A stretch of DNA of 64,000 nt, taken from Nocardia albiluteola (GTDB lineage Bacteria; Actinomycetota; Actinomycetes; Mycobacteriales; Mycobacteriaceae). This document shows positions 1 to 8,360 of this stretch, in pieces. The number at the start of each line of letters is the position of its first letter. The stretch's first letter is position 1. The stretch lies in the NCBI RefSeq assembly GCF_018860155.1, contig NZ_JAHKNI010000008.1, positions 124,001 to 188,000 on the forward strand, written 5' to 3'. The notes under the pieces were generated by a model that was given only the letters and a program-made list of their open reading frames with translations, was not told the origin of the DNA and did not search any database. Position numbers and translations under genes: made by a program.

Positions 1-1
1 C

Positions 2-391
2 ACCGCGAACGTATCCTACTGCGCGGCAAGGCATATGATCGACCGAGGGATATCCGGGCGCATCGTCAACGTCGGTTCCCGCGGCGCCTTCCGGGGTGAG
101 CCGGACCATCCCGCCTATGGCGCCACCAAGGCCGCGGTGCAGGCGCTCGGGCAGTCCCTGGCGGTCGCGCTCGCCCCCTTCGGGATCGCCGTCGCCTCGG
201 TCGCGCCCGGATTCGTCGCCACCGAACGGGTCGCGGACCGGGTGACCGACGCCGTGCGCGCACAGAGCCCGTTCGGACGTGTGGCCGAACCGGCCGAGAT
301 CGCCGCCGCCGTAAGGTATCTCGCCTCGCCCGAAGCTGTCTGGAGCTCGGGGGCGGTGCTGGACGTCAACGGGGCGTCGTACCTGCACTGA
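2..391 (+). CDS. SDR family oxidoreductase, C-terminal part (5' end outside window)
   Basis: This is the last 129 codons of a classical short-chain dehydrogenase/reductase; the frame is open to the left edge, so the N-terminal Rossmann glycine motif is not visible. Visible features are the central strand (RIVNVGSRGA), the catalytic pair YGATK (Tyr-x-x-x-Lys), and the post-catalytic segment VAPGFVATERV that contacts the cofactor. The C-terminus (SGAVLDVNGASYLH) matches FabG-like members, which end with a 'dVnGG' motif. SDRs use NAD(P)H to reduce ketones or oxidise alcohols in the cytosol. The substrate cannot be told from the sequence. Confidence 0.9.
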   Translation, partial: TANVSYCAARHMIDRGISGRIVNVGSRGAFRGEPDHPAYGATKAAVQALGQSLAVALAPFGIAVASVAPGFVATERVADRVTDAVRAQSPFGRVAEPAEIAAAVRYLASPEAVWSSGAVLDVNGASYLH

Positions 392-745
392 GCGCGACCA
401 GCACTCGCATCGCCGAACGGCACACGGTCGCAGCGCCATTCCCGGCGGGGCGACCGTAGCGGCATTCGGTGCCGAGTTCGTTCCCGAGCCGGGTTCGTAC
501 ATCGCCGAACTCTTCGGCCACGCCGACTGACGCCGGCCTCGGGGAACATCGGTACAGCGGTTGGCGCGTCAAACGATCGTTTACCGACAGCGACAGAGTG
601 CGGCAGCTGCGCTCGAAGTGCTGTGCGTGCGGGGTGTCCGAGGTGTCGGTTCGCCAATCGTCGACCGAGGGTGCCGGAGGTCCGGTGGAAGTCCCCGGAC
701 CGCACTCGGGTGCGGTGCAGCCGAAGAGCTATTGCCGCCGCTGGT
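392..745. other. Intergenic stretch with a possible gene remnant
   Basis: There is no convincing gene between the SDR and the convergent reductase. Plus-strand positions about 441-530 read as a plausible protein tail ending at TGA 528-530 (GAEFVPEPGSYIAELFGHAD), with no start and no clear family. It may be the end of a lost gene. Otherwise nothing is seen. Confidence 0.3.
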
Positions 746-1618
746 CTACCGGACCTTCGCACAGGCGCGCATCTGTTCGGCCAGCCGTCCGAGTTCGGCG
801 ACCGTTGCCGGGGAGGCGTTGCTGAGCCCGCTGTTCACGGCGGTCGGGCTGCGCAGGAAACGCCGCAGCAGGGCCACGAGCAGCCCTTCCGGCAGGGTCT
901 GCAGTGCAGCGAACGCGCGGGGGACCGGCGACGTCGGCATGGCGGCCAGGTTCTGCCGCACCAGGTGGAGCATGCCGCGGACCGCGTCGGGGTCGTGGGC
1001 CAGCGCCACCGGGCCGCCCGCCGCGCGCACCTTCTGCCCGAGTGGCACCTCGAACGCGGCGTGTGTCTTGAGCCAGGCATCCATCCGCGGCTCGGCCTTG
1101 GCGTTGATCCCGGCGGTGCGGAACTCCCGGACGATCCGTGCCAGTCGCGGGGTGGTCCGGCCGTCGGGTTCGCCGATCGGCATCGGGACCCGGCTGGTCA
1201 TGAAGGTGGTCGCGCGGGGGCGGACCACGTCGCCGTCCATCGTGCCGGCGACCGTGGGGAAGCCGAGCAGTACTCGCTCGTGGCCGATCGCCTCGCCTAG
1301 CGGCTCCGCGCCAGCCGCCCAGTTGTGCAGGAACAGCACGTCGCCTTCGAGGCCGGCGAGCGACTCCAGCACCGCGCCGACCTGATGGGTGCGCACGAGG
1401 ACGGCGGTCAGGTCGTACCCGCCTGCCGGGTGCTCGACCACCGGTACCGGTACCCGCCTGACGGCAGCGCCGTCTCCGTCGGCGAGCTGCACGCCGTGCC
1501 GGCGCAGCGAGGCCAGGCGCTCGCCCCGGGCGAGGAGCGAGACGTCGAGCCCGGCTTCGTGCAGGCGGGCGGAGAACAGGCTGCCGCAGACCCCGGCGCC
1601 GTATACGAGCAGTTTCAT
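746..1618 (-). CDS. Ketopantoate reductase family protein (ApbA/PanE-like)
   Basis: A 290-aa NADPH-dependent reductase of the 2-dehydropantoate 2-reductase fold. The N-terminus MKLLVYGAGVCGSLFSARL holds the GxGxxG nucleotide-binding loop (residues 7-12), and the first half reads as the ApbA Rossmann domain. The helical C-terminal domain is present, but conservation with true PanE is modest, so the substrate may not be ketopantoate. The start at 1618 is chosen because GGAAGAGG lies 5-8 nt upstream; an in-frame ATG at 1642 lacks a ribosome binding site and falls at the edge of the operator palindrome. It is divergent from a TetR gene, which probably represses it. Confidence 0.8.
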   Translation of the reverse strand: MKLLVYGAGVCGSLFSARLHEAGLDVSLLARGERLASLRRHGVQLADGDGAAVRRVPVPVVEHPAGGYDLTAVLVRTHQVGAVLESLAGLEGDVLFLHNWAAGAEPLGEAIGHERVLLGFPTVAGTMDGDVVRPRATTFMTSRVPMPIGEPDGRTTPRLARIVREFRTAGINAKAEPRMDAWLKTHAAFEVPLGQKVRAAGGPVALAHDPDAVRGMLHLVRQNLAAMPTSPVPRAFAALQTLPEGLLVALLRRFLRSPTAVNSGLSNASPATVAELGRLAEQMRACAKVR

Positions 1619-1642
1619 GACAGCCTCTTCCGCATGAGTCAT

Positions 1643-1672
1643 ACGTTCGTTTCAATCGAACGTTTGTATAGT
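1643..1672. promoter_or_regulatory. Divergent promoter with TetR-type operator
   Basis: A palindrome with 7-bp arms ACGTTCG (1643-1649) and CGAACGT (1657-1663) lies in the short gap between the reductase and the TetR gene. A -10-like TATAGT (1667-1672) sits about 7 nt before the TetR ATG, which suggests a leaderless tetR transcript. The site would let the regulator control both genes. Confidence 0.6.
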
Positions 1673-1679
1673 ACGACAT

Positions 1680-2315
1680 ATGGCGCTACCCGATACCCGG
1701 ACCAAGATCCTCGACGCGGCCGAACACCTCTTCGCCGAGCGCGGCTATCGCGGCACCTCGGTCCGCGCGGTCACCGACCTCGCCGGAGCGAACCTGGCCG
1801 CCGTCGGCTATCACTTCGGCTCGAAGGCGGAACTCCTGGCCGCGGTCGCCCGCCGCGTGACCGAGCCCATCACCGCCGCCCAGAGCGCCGGGCTCGACGA
1901 ACTGCTCGCCCGGACTGCGGACCCGCAGGTCGCCGAACTGGTGGAAGCATTCGCAGGGCCGCTCTTCGACGAGATGCCCGCTGGCAGTGAGAGCGGAGCC
2001 CGGACGTCCCGGCTGATCGTGACGATCCTCAGCGACCCGGCCGAGGAAGCGCGCAGCTGGACCGGCCCGGACGAGGACGCGGTACGTGAGCGCTACCTAG
2101 CGGCTTTCGCGCGCGCACTGCCCAGCCTTGCCCCAGAGGAGCTGGTGTTCCGGATGCGGGGGATCTTCGCCGTGACGGCCGTGGACCGCGTCGAGGTCTA
2201 CCACCGGCCCTCCCTGGCCTGCCCGACGGTGACGGCGGGCGAGGAGGCCCGGCGCTGGGCGATCACGTTCCTGACGGCAGCAATGAGCGCACCACCGACC
2301 CGGGCCGGTCGGTAA
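1680..2315 (+). CDS. TetR/AcrR family transcriptional regulator
   Basis: A 211-aa regulator. The N-terminal helix-turn-helix spans about residues 7-53 (RTKILDAAEHLFAERGYRGT, then GYHFGSKAELLAAV), typical of TetR. The C-terminal ligand and dimer domain is divergent, so the effector is unknown. The ATG follows a -10-like hexamer by only 7 nt, suggesting leaderless translation. It is transcribed away from the ketopantoate-reductase-like gene with a palindrome between them, so auto-repression and repression of that neighbour are the simplest reading. Confidence 0.88.
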   Translation: MALPDTRTKILDAAEHLFAERGYRGTSVRAVTDLAGANLAAVGYHFGSKAELLAAVARRVTEPITAAQSAGLDELLARTADPQVAELVEAFAGPLFDEMPAGSESGARTSRLIVTILSDPAEEARSWTGPDEDAVRERYLAAFARALPSLAPEELVFRMRGIFAVTAVDRVEVYHRPSLACPTVTAGEEARRWAITFLTAAMSAPPTRAGR

Positions 2316-2500
2316 GTCTGGGACTTGCACCGCGGGGCAAAGACAGCACACCGGAGGCCGGCCAAGGCGAGGGCCGCAAGCGAGCGAAGCTCCCAGCCGG
2401 TGTGCTAGCCGACCATGATCGATCCCAGCGCCAACCGCTGCACCAATGTTCCCCGAGGCCGGACACGCGCAACCTCGCACGTCGGACCCTCTTGCGCCAC

Positions 2501-2548
2501 CACTACTCAGTGTTACTATTTACTGGTAATCAGCAACACTAAGTAGTG
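2501..2548. promoter_or_regulatory. Long inverted repeat upstream of padR (probable operator)
   Basis: Arms 2501-2514 (CACTACTCAGTGTT) and 2535-2548 (AACACTAAGTAGTG) are complementary except for one position and flank a 20-bp AT-rich spacer containing TACTGGTA. It lies just before the PadR ribosome binding site. PadR regulators of drug exporters bind such dyads and repress their own operon; the assignment here is by position. Confidence 0.6.
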
Positions 2549-2560
2549 CGAAGGTGGTTC

Positions 2561-2890
2561 ATGGGCAAACAGATGACCGAAATGCTCAAGGGCACGCTCG
2601 AGGGCATCGTCCTGGCGATCCTGGCCGTGCGGGCCGCATACGGGTACGAGATCACCGCCTGGCTACGCGAGCAGGGCTTCGCGGACATCGCCGAGGGCAC
2701 CGTCTACGCCCTGCTGGTCAGGGTCGAGAAGAAGGGGCTGGTCGACGTGGAGAAGGTCCCGTCGGAAAAGGGCCCGCCGCGCAAGGTGTATTCCCTCAAC
2801 GCGCGGGGACAGGAATATCTCGACGAATTCTGGGGGACCTGGAGCTTCCTCTCGGAACGTCTCGAACAGCTCCGCGAAGGAGGCAGATAG
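2561..2890 (+). CDS. PadR family transcriptional regulator
   Basis: A 109-aa winged-helix regulator of the PadR-s1 type. The sequence MGKQMTEMLKGTLEGIVLAI opens the domain, followed by YGYEI and the recognition region EGTVYALLVRVEKKGLV, then the wing. The start at 2561 is preferred over the ATG at 2546 because AAGG (2551-2554) lies 6 nt upstream and the family usually starts with a short M-x-K leader. It is the first gene of a three-gene operon with an ABC exporter: the ATPase begins at the base after its stop. The inverted repeat just upstream is its likely operator. Confidence 0.9.
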   Translation: MGKQMTEMLKGTLEGIVLAILAVRAAYGYEITAWLREQGFADIAEGTVYALLVRVEKKGLVDVEKVPSEKGPPRKVYSLNARGQEYLDEFWGTWSFLSERLEQLREGGR

Positions 2891-3709
2891 ATGTCGACAC
2901 AACACACTCCGGCGATCCACGTGCAGGGGCTGGAGAAATCGTTCAAGGACCTGAAAGTGCTGCGCGGCGTGGACTTCGATGTCGCACCCGGGAGCATTTT
3001 CGCACTGCTCGGCTCCAACGGCGCGGGCAAGACCACGGTCGTGAAGATCCTGTCGACGCTGCTGAAGGCCGGCGCGGGAACGGCCAGGGTCAACGGGTTC
3101 GACGTCGCCGCGCAACCGCAGGAGGTGCGCGAATCCATCAGTCTCACCGGGCAGTTTGCCGCTGTCGACGAAATCCTCAGCGGCCGTGAGAATCTCGTGC
3201 TGGTCGCACGGCTGCGGCACCTGAAGAACCCCGGCGCGATCGCCGACGGGCTGCTCGGGCGCTTCTCGCTGACCGACGCGGGCGCGCGCAAGGTGTCGAC
3301 CTACTCCGGTGGCATGCGCCGCCGCCTCGACATCGCGATGAGCCTCATCGGGGACCCGCCGGTCGTCTTCCTCGACGAGCCGACCACGGGCCTGGATCCC
3401 GAGGCGCGTCTCGAAGTGTGGCAGGCCGTGCGGGACCTCGCCGGAAAGGGCACGACGGTGCTGCTCACGACGCAATATCTGGACGAGGCCGAACAGCTCG
3501 CGGATCGGATCGCGATCCTGCACGAGGGCCGGATCCTCGTCAACGGCACCCTCACCGAGCTCAAGGCGCTGCTGCCGCCGGCGCAGGTCGAATACGTCGA
3601 GAAGCAGCCCACCCTCGAGGACGTCTTCCTCACCCTCGTCGGCGCCGACGGCAAAGCGGCGGCACCGGCAGTCACATCCACGGCACAGACCATCAAGGAA
3701 CACCGATGA
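2891..3709 (+). CDS. ABC transporter ATP-binding protein (DrrA-like exporter)
   Basis: A 272-aa nucleotide-binding subunit of an ABC-2 type exporter, acting at the inner face of the membrane. Walker A is GSNGAGKTT (about residues 38-46), the signature is YSGGMRRR, Walker B is VVFLDEP with TTGLDP after it, and the H-loop region reads LLTTQYLDEAE. The tail after the catalytic core resembles DrrA-type drug exporters. The ATG of the permease overlaps its stop by 4 nt, indicating coupled translation. Control by the upstream PadR gene suggests export of a toxic small molecule; the substrate is unknown. Confidence 0.93.
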   Translation: MSTQHTPAIHVQGLEKSFKDLKVLRGVDFDVAPGSIFALLGSNGAGKTTVVKILSTLLKAGAGTARVNGFDVAAQPQEVRESISLTGQFAAVDEILSGRENLVLVARLRHLKNPGAIADGLLGRFSLTDAGARKVSTYSGGMRRRLDIAMSLIGDPPVVFLDEPTTGLDPEARLEVWQAVRDLAGKGTTVLLTTQYLDEAEQLADRIAILHEGRILVNGTLTELKALLPPAQVEYVEKQPTLEDVFLTLVGADGKAAAPAVTSTAQTIKEHR

Positions 3710-4467
3710 ACAGACACTTCTTCGGCGACACCGCCGTCCTGCTCGGGCGCACCCTGCGTCACGTCACCCGCAGCCCGGACACCATCATCACGACCGTCAT
3801 CACGCCGATCGCCATGCTGCTGCTGTTCGTGTACGTGCTCGGCGGCGCGATCAACACCGGAATGCATTCGTATGTGAAGTACATGCTGCCGGGCATTCTG
3901 CTCATCACGGTCGCCTCGGGCATCGCCTACACCACATACCGGCTGTATCAGGACAAGAGCGTCGGCATCTTCGAGCGCTTCCAGTCCATGCCGATCGCAC
4001 GATCGTCGGTGCTGTGGGCGCACGTGCTGACTTCGCTTGTCGCCAACATCATTTCGCTCATCGTCGTGGTGCTGGTCGCGGTGCTCATGGGCTTCCGCTC
4101 CGGCGCGGGAGTGCTGGCCTGGCTCGGGGTCGCGGGCATCATGGTCCTGTTCACCCTCGCGCTGACCTGGGTCGCGATCATCCCCGGCCTCACCGCCAGC
4201 ACCCCGGACGGCGCCAGCGCGTTCTCCTACCCGCTGATCTTCCTGCCGTTCATCAGCTCCGCATTCGTGCCCACCCACACGATGCCCGGCCCGGTCCGCG
4301 CCTTCGCCGAACACCAGCCGGTGACCTCGATCGTCAACACCATCCGCGCGCTGTTCACCCAGCAGCCCGTCGGGACCGGCATCTGGACCGCGCTGGCCTG
4401 GTGCATCGGCATCCTGGTCGTTGCCTACCTCGGCGCGAACGCCATCTACCGCCGCCAGATCTCCTGA
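3706..4467 (+). CDS. ABC transporter permease (DrrB-like, ABC-2 type)
   Basis: A 253-aa membrane subunit that partners the preceding ATPase. It has six predicted hydrophobic segments, the first around TVITPIAMLLLFVYVLGGA and the last at the C-terminus (ALAWCIGILVVAYLGANAIY). The ABC-2 signature region around FLPFISSAFVPTHTMPG is present. The start overlaps the ATPase stop (ATGA at 3706-3709). The frame is open further upstream, but that part is the shadow of the ATPase gene. The operon ends at a strong hairpin that begins inside the stop codon. Confidence 0.92.
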   Translation: MNRHFFGDTAVLLGRTLRHVTRSPDTIITTVITPIAMLLLFVYVLGGAINTGMHSYVKYMLPGILLITVASGIAYTTYRLYQDKSVGIFERFQSMPIARSSVLWAHVLTSLVANIISLIVVVLVAVLMGFRSGAGVLAWLGVAGIMVLFTLALTWVAIIPGLTASTPDGASAFSYPLIFLPFISSAFVPTHTMPGPVRAFAEHQPVTSIVNTIRALFTQQPVGTGIWTALAWCIGILVVAYLGANAIYRRQIS

Positions 4468-4514
4468 ACCGAAATGGCCCCGCCCCGGTAGTCCAGGGCG
4501 GGGCCATTTCGGTT
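4467..4514. terminator. Bidirectional intrinsic-type terminator
   Basis: A perfect 19-bp stem (4467-4485 with 4496-4514) and a 10-nt loop lie between the ABC operon and the convergent P450 gene. The A- and T-containing stem ends (AACCGAAA / TTTCGGTT) give a short T-rich tail in both directions. Confidence 0.85.
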
Positions 4515-4555
4515 CGATGCCGTTGCGGGACAATCGATTTCGGCGGGGTGGCGCG

Positions 4556-5929
4556 CTACGATCCAGGGGTCGCGACGCCGGAGACGGGCTCGGGGACCGT
4601 CGGTGTTCCGGGTGGCGGATTCGCGGTAAGTACCACCCGGGCGCCATCGGCGGGAATGTGGGTGATGTTGCGGATGCGGCCGCGCTCGGAGTGCGCGCCC
4701 GGCGGCAGCGACAGGGTGTAGCGCGACAGCACCTCGCGCAGGACGACGGTGCCCTCCATCAGCGAGAAGCCCGCGCCGATGCAGCGGCGCACCCCACCGC
4801 CGAAGGGCAGCCAGGTGTTCACTGCGACGCTCCCGTCCAGGAACCGGTCCGGGCGGAATCGATCCGGTTCGGGATGACGCTGCGGATTGCTGTGCGCGAG
4901 CAGGATCGAGGTCGCCACGACCGTGCCGCGAGGCAGGTCCCAGCCGCCGATCGTCATGTCTCGGGTCAGTTTGCGGGCCACGCCGCCGATGACGGTGCGC
5001 CGGCGCATCGCCTCCTTGAGCACGGCCTCGAGATATTTCTCGTCACCCTCCCGGGCGGCCCGGCGCGCCCGATCCTGAATATCGGGCGCGGCGGCCAATT
5101 CGTGCATGGCCCACGCCAGCGCCGAGGCGGTCGTCTCGTGGCCCGCGAGCAGCAGGGTGACCAGCTGATCGCGCAGCTCCGCATCGCTCAGCGGAGTGTC
5201 CGCCGAATCGTCCCCGGCTCCGGCCGCCAACAGCCTCGAGAGCACATCGGCGCCGGGAGCGGACTCGGAATCGGCACGGCGGCGGTGGATCTCGGCGTAG
5301 AGCAGCTCGTTGATCCCGTCCTGGTTCTCCCGCATCCGCCGCCACGGACCCACGGTCTGCAACCGCGGCCAGATGCCGCCGAACAGCATCAGCGGATTGA
5401 TGTCGACCAGCCGGCGCAACCGCGGGGTGAGCTGATCGCGGCGCTGCCGGTCGCTGACGCCGAACACCACGCGCATGATGACCTCGAGGGTGAGCTCGTT
5501 CATCGCATCCAAGGTCGGCAGGGTCTGCCCCGGCTGCCAGCGACTCACCCGCGCCGCCGCGATCTCCTCGACCAGGGCCCGGTAGCCGCGTAGCGCCGAG
5601 GCCCCGAACGCGGGCATCAGCAGCCGTCGCGCGCGGGCGTGCTCGGCCTCGTCGGTCAACAGCAGCGAATGCTCGCCCATGACCTGCCCGAGCACCCGAT
5701 TGCCCTCCCCGGCATGCAGATCCGCCGGATCCCCGGCGAAGATCTCCCGGATGTGATCGGGCCGGGAGAACACCACCAGGTGCTCGGCATAGGGCGGGGT
5801 GAGCCGGAGGGTGAACACATCACCGAAACGCTCGGCCTGTGTGGCCAGGAACCGCGCCCGCCACTTGGCGTACACCAGCGTCTGCAGCAGCCGCGGCAAC
5901 CGCGGGCCGGGGGGATACGCGGTGTTCAC
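4556..5929 (-). CDS. Cytochrome P450
   Basis: A 457-aa soluble P450 haem monooxygenase that hydroxylates an unknown organic substrate with electrons from ferredoxin partners, which are not encoded nearby. Diagnostic motifs are the oxygen-binding I-helix AGHETTAS (262-269), the K-helix E306-A-M-R309, and the haem loop PFGGGVRRCIGAGF with the proximal ligand Cys383. The GTG start at 5929 is chosen because AGGAGG lies 5 nt upstream; the frame is open 34 codons further but without a ribosome binding site. It ends convergently with the ABC operon, separated by the terminator. The order of motifs and the N-terminal PPGPRLP resemble class-I actinobacterial P450s. Confidence 0.93.
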   Translation of the reverse strand: MNTAYPPGPRLPRLLQTLVYAKWRARFLATQAERFGDVFTLRLTPPYAEHLVVFSRPDHIREIFAGDPADLHAGEGNRVLGQVMGEHSLLLTDEAEHARARRLLMPAFGASALRGYRALVEEIAAARVSRWQPGQTLPTLDAMNELTLEVIMRVVFGVSDRQRRDQLTPRLRRLVDINPLMLFGGIWPRLQTVGPWRRMRENQDGINELLYAEIHRRRADSESAPGADVLSRLLAAGAGDDSADTPLSDAELRDQLVTLLLAGHETTASALAWAMHELAAAPDIQDRARRAAREGDEKYLEAVLKEAMRRRTVIGGVARKLTRDMTIGGWDLPRGTVVATSILLAHSNPQRHPEPDRFRPDRFLDGSVAVNTWLPFGGGVRRCIGAGFSLMEGTVVLREVLSRYTLSLPPGAHSERGRIRNITHIPADGARVVLTANPPPGTPTVPEPVSGVATPGS

Positions 5930-6148
5930 AGCTGCCTCCTGACCGGACGCCACGGCGGCGTGACGACCGGAACCCTGTCTATCACGGGCCGCCCACGATC
6001 CGCGACGTGCCTCGGAAGGATATTCGGGCAATTTCGTGGCGAAGTAACCGCTATCGCGAATGTCCTGTTTTTCGCGATCTCAGCGAAAGTGTGGCGCATA
6101 AAGCGCAAATACTAAGCAACTAGCCTGTGTTGCTCATATCATGCTGCT

Positions 6149-6751
6149 ATGCCCACCTTCCGAGTGACCGGCCGCGCCGACAATTTCGTCGGAGACGCCT
6201 GGCAAGCCGCATTCGCGATCGGCTGTGCATCGGTGGCCCTCGGGGTGGTGATGATGGTGTGGCCCGGCAAGTCGGTGCCGCTGGCGGAGCTACTCTTCGG
6301 CGCGGCGGTACTGCTGACCACCGCCTGGCAGCTGGTGGTGACGTTCCGGGGCCGTATTCGCCCGGGACTGAAGGTGCTGGAATTCTTCACCGCGCTGCTG
6401 GCGGTCCTGCTGGCGGTGTGGTGCGTGCAGAGCGGTGACTGGGTGTCGCTGGTCGCGCTGTGGGTCGGCCTGGCCTGGGTGATCCGCGGCATCGTGCAGG
6501 CCACCGTCGCGGTGTGGTCCGACGCCCCGGTACGCACCTACGGCCAGGAGGTGGTCGGCGTGCTGACCATGATCGGCGGGCTCGCGGTCATCGTCTGGCC
6601 GATCGACACCCTCGACGCGCTGGCGGTGGTGGCCGGTGTGATTCTGATCCTGTTGGGCGCCAGCGAGATCCGCATCGCCTCGCGAATCGACCGGCCCGCG
6701 CCGGCCGCCGGCCCCGTGACCGTGCACGGGCTCCTGCGGTCCCACTCCTGA
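6149..6751 (+). CDS. HdeD/DUF308-like membrane protein
   Basis: A 200-aa protein with six hydrophobic segments arranged as three hairpins (first VALGVVMMVWPGKSVPLAEL, last ALAVVAGVILILLGASEI). Each hairpin carries the W-P-x-x-(S/T/L) turn typical of the HdeD/DUF308 family, whose E. coli member is linked to acid resistance. Its function in actinobacteria is unknown. It sits alone on the plus strand, divergent from the P450 across about 220 bp. The start lacks a clear ribosome binding site. Confidence 0.8.
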   Translation: MPTFRVTGRADNFVGDAWQAAFAIGCASVALGVVMMVWPGKSVPLAELLFGAAVLLTTAWQLVVTFRGRIRPGLKVLEFFTALLAVLLAVWCVQSGDWVSLVALWVGLAWVIRGIVQATVAVWSDAPVRTYGQEVVGVLTMIGGLAVIVWPIDTLDALAVVAGVILILLGASEIRIASRIDRPAPAAGPVTVHGLLRSHS

Positions 6752-6773
6752 CCGCGGCCCGTACCGTCGAGGC

Positions 6774-7352
6774 ATGGCAGTCATACACCACACCACGCTG
6801 AGTCCGTCCAAGGTCGAGCTGCTGCACGCCTGGCTGCCGGGCCGGGCGTGGTTCCGCGGCGGCGATATCCTGGATCTGGTGCGGGCCGGGGGATTCCGGC
6901 TCGACGATCCGGCAGGGGAGGTGGGCATGGAGTTCTACCTCGTCACCGATACCGGCACGGGCACCACCTATCACGTGCCGATGGCCTACCGCGGCGCGCC
7001 GCTCGACGGTGCGGACGACGCGCTGATCGGCACCACCGAGCACGGCGTGCTCGGGCGGCGCTGGGTGTACGACGGCGCCCGCGATCCGGTGCTGGCCGAG
7101 CAGGCGCTCGAGCTGCTGGCCGGGCGGGCCCAGGCCCAGGACCAGGACGTCAGTAGCGCACCGGCAGCGCCGGTCTATCTCGTCCCCGCCGAGGTCGGTA
7201 CGCCGATCAGCCTGCGCATCAACAGGATTCCCGTGGAGGACGGGGAGCCGGACGGCCGGCGCGGCCTGGTCGGGTGTTCGTGGCGAACTCCCGAGGGCGG
7301 CGTGCGGCGGGGTATCCTGCTGGAGGCGGTCGCCGTGCCCGGAAGGACATAG
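6774..7352 (+). CDS. Maltokinase N-terminal cap-like domain protein
   Basis: A 192-aa protein beginning MAVIHHTTLSPSKVELLHAW, which matches the actinobacterial family related to the N-terminal cap of maltokinases (CG0192-like). Conserved parts are WLPGRAWF near residues 21-28 and MEFYLVTDTGTGTTYHVPMAYRG in the middle. The kinase domain itself is absent, so it is a stand-alone cap domain of unknown role. It follows the HdeD-like gene by 22 nt and precedes the lipoprotein gene by 3 nt, so the last two are probably co-transcribed. Confidence 0.75.
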   Translation: MAVIHHTTLSPSKVELLHAWLPGRAWFRGGDILDLVRAGGFRLDDPAGEVGMEFYLVTDTGTGTTYHVPMAYRGAPLDGADDALIGTTEHGVLGRRWVYDGARDPVLAEQALELLAGRAQAQDQDVSSAPAAPVYLVPAEVGTPISLRINRIPVEDGEPDGRRGLVGCSWRTPEGGVRRGILLEAVAVPGRT

Positions 7353-7355
7353 GAA

Positions 7356-7958
7356 ATGGCAAGCAGGGCAACACTGTTCACATTCATGGCGGTCGCCGCG
7401 ACGGCCGCGCTGGCCGGATGCTCGTCGACCACCGCGAGCGGCCCGGCGACAGTGTCGCCGAGCACGTCGGCGGGCCCGGGCACCACCACGGCTCCGCCCG
7501 CATCCTCCGCATCGCAGAGCACCGAGCAGAGCGCACCCTCGCAGGGCTCGGCCGCGACGGAGATGTCCCCGTGCGCCGACGGGCAACTCGTGGTCAGCGC
7601 CCAGAGCATGGGTGCGGCGATGATGCACCGCGGCCTGCAGCTCAGCTTCACCCTCGCCCCCGGCGCGGCGGCCTGCACACTCAGTGGCTACCCCGGCGTC
7701 GATACCGGCGCGGGTGGACCGGTCGTGCATGCCCAGCGCACCATCGGGAATCTCGGGGCCAGCGTGTCCCAGGTGGTCGTCGTGCAGTCCGGCCACCCCG
7801 CCCGCGCCGTGGTCGAGGCCAGCGCCATGGGCCCCAACGGCACCGAATGCACGAACTACTCCACCCTGCTGGTCACCCCGCCCAACGTCACCCAGTCGCA
7901 GACCGTGACCTTCACCCTGCCCGGCTGCGAACTGCAGGTGCATCCGGTCACCCCGTAG
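7356..7958 (+). CDS. DUF4232-containing lipoprotein
   Basis: A 200-aa secreted lipoprotein. The signal peptide (about residues 1-20) ends with the lipobox LAGC; the Cys is followed by a Ser/Thr/Pro-rich linker to about residue 68, then a DUF4232 beta-domain with two Cys pairs (CADGQL ... ACTLSGYPGV, and ECTNYS ... LPGCELQ). DUF4232 proteins are common surface lipoproteins of mycolate-containing actinomycetes; their role is unknown. It is the last gene before a transposon-like element that begins 154 nt downstream. Confidence 0.87.
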   Translation: MASRATLFTFMAVAATAALAGCSSTTASGPATVSPSTSAGPGTTTAPPASSASQSTEQSAPSQGSAATEMSPCADGQLVVSAQSMGAAMMHRGLQLSFTLAPGAAACTLSGYPGVDTGAGGPVVHAQRTIGNLGASVSQVVVVQSGHPARAVVEASAMGPNGTECTNYSTLLVTPPNVTQSQTVTFTLPGCELQVHPVTP

Positions 7959-8112
7959 GTCAGTACTTGGCCGGCACGCGCACCGACGGACACCTTCGCC
8001 GGATAACTGTCGCGGGTGCGGCAGGCGCGCCCGGCCGTCGCGCGCTGCGCGGTGGCACACCGACGATCTCGACGTCCGGTCGTGCGCTCGGGTCGGACGC
8101 AGCCGGCGATCT

Positions 8113-8149
8113 GGGGTTTCGGTAGTAATCGCCGAAAAAGCAACGGATA
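8113..8149 (+). repeat. Left terminal inverted repeat of the 8.1-11.4 kb element
   Basis: Starts GGGG, with the core GGTAGTAATCGCCGAAAAAG, followed by ACGGATATGCGTAA. The similarity to the left end at 36753 continues to about 8222 (TTGGTAGAG and GTGCTTGGCTTGG conserved), so both derive from the same transposon end. It is preceded by GATCT. Confidence 0.8.
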
Positions 8150-8259
8150 TGCGTAATCTGTTGGTAGAGAGCTAGTTTCGTGCTCGGGATGCGTGTTCGG
8201 GCTGGTAGTGCTTGGCTTGGCGCTGATGTGGCTGGTCGGCGTGGTGCAGGTCGGGGTTC

Positions 8260-8325
8260 GTGGCGACGCGGGTGTTCGCGGACGAGGAGTTCGCGCGTCT
8301 GCGGGAGTTCCCGGAGATCAGCCGC
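8260..8325 (+). pseudogene. N-terminal remnant of a Tn3-family transposase
   Basis: A GTG-started frame gives VATRVFADEEFARLREFPEI plus two residues, closely resembling the first residues of actinobacterial Tn3 transposases (DUF4158 region). The similarity then stops abruptly, 35 nt before the end of the convergent SUKH gene. It lies where tnpA would start inside a left end. Only about 2% of the usual ~1000-aa protein is left. Confidence 0.6.
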
Positions 8326-8360
8326 GCAAACTCGACCGCGCGTCGGACGCCCGATGCCGG

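Noticed and set aside
1325..1990. Long plus-strand frames over the ketopantoate-reductase-like gene
   Set aside because: They are high-GC shadow frames without family similarity; the minus-strand frame has the NAD(P)-binding motif and a ribosome binding site.
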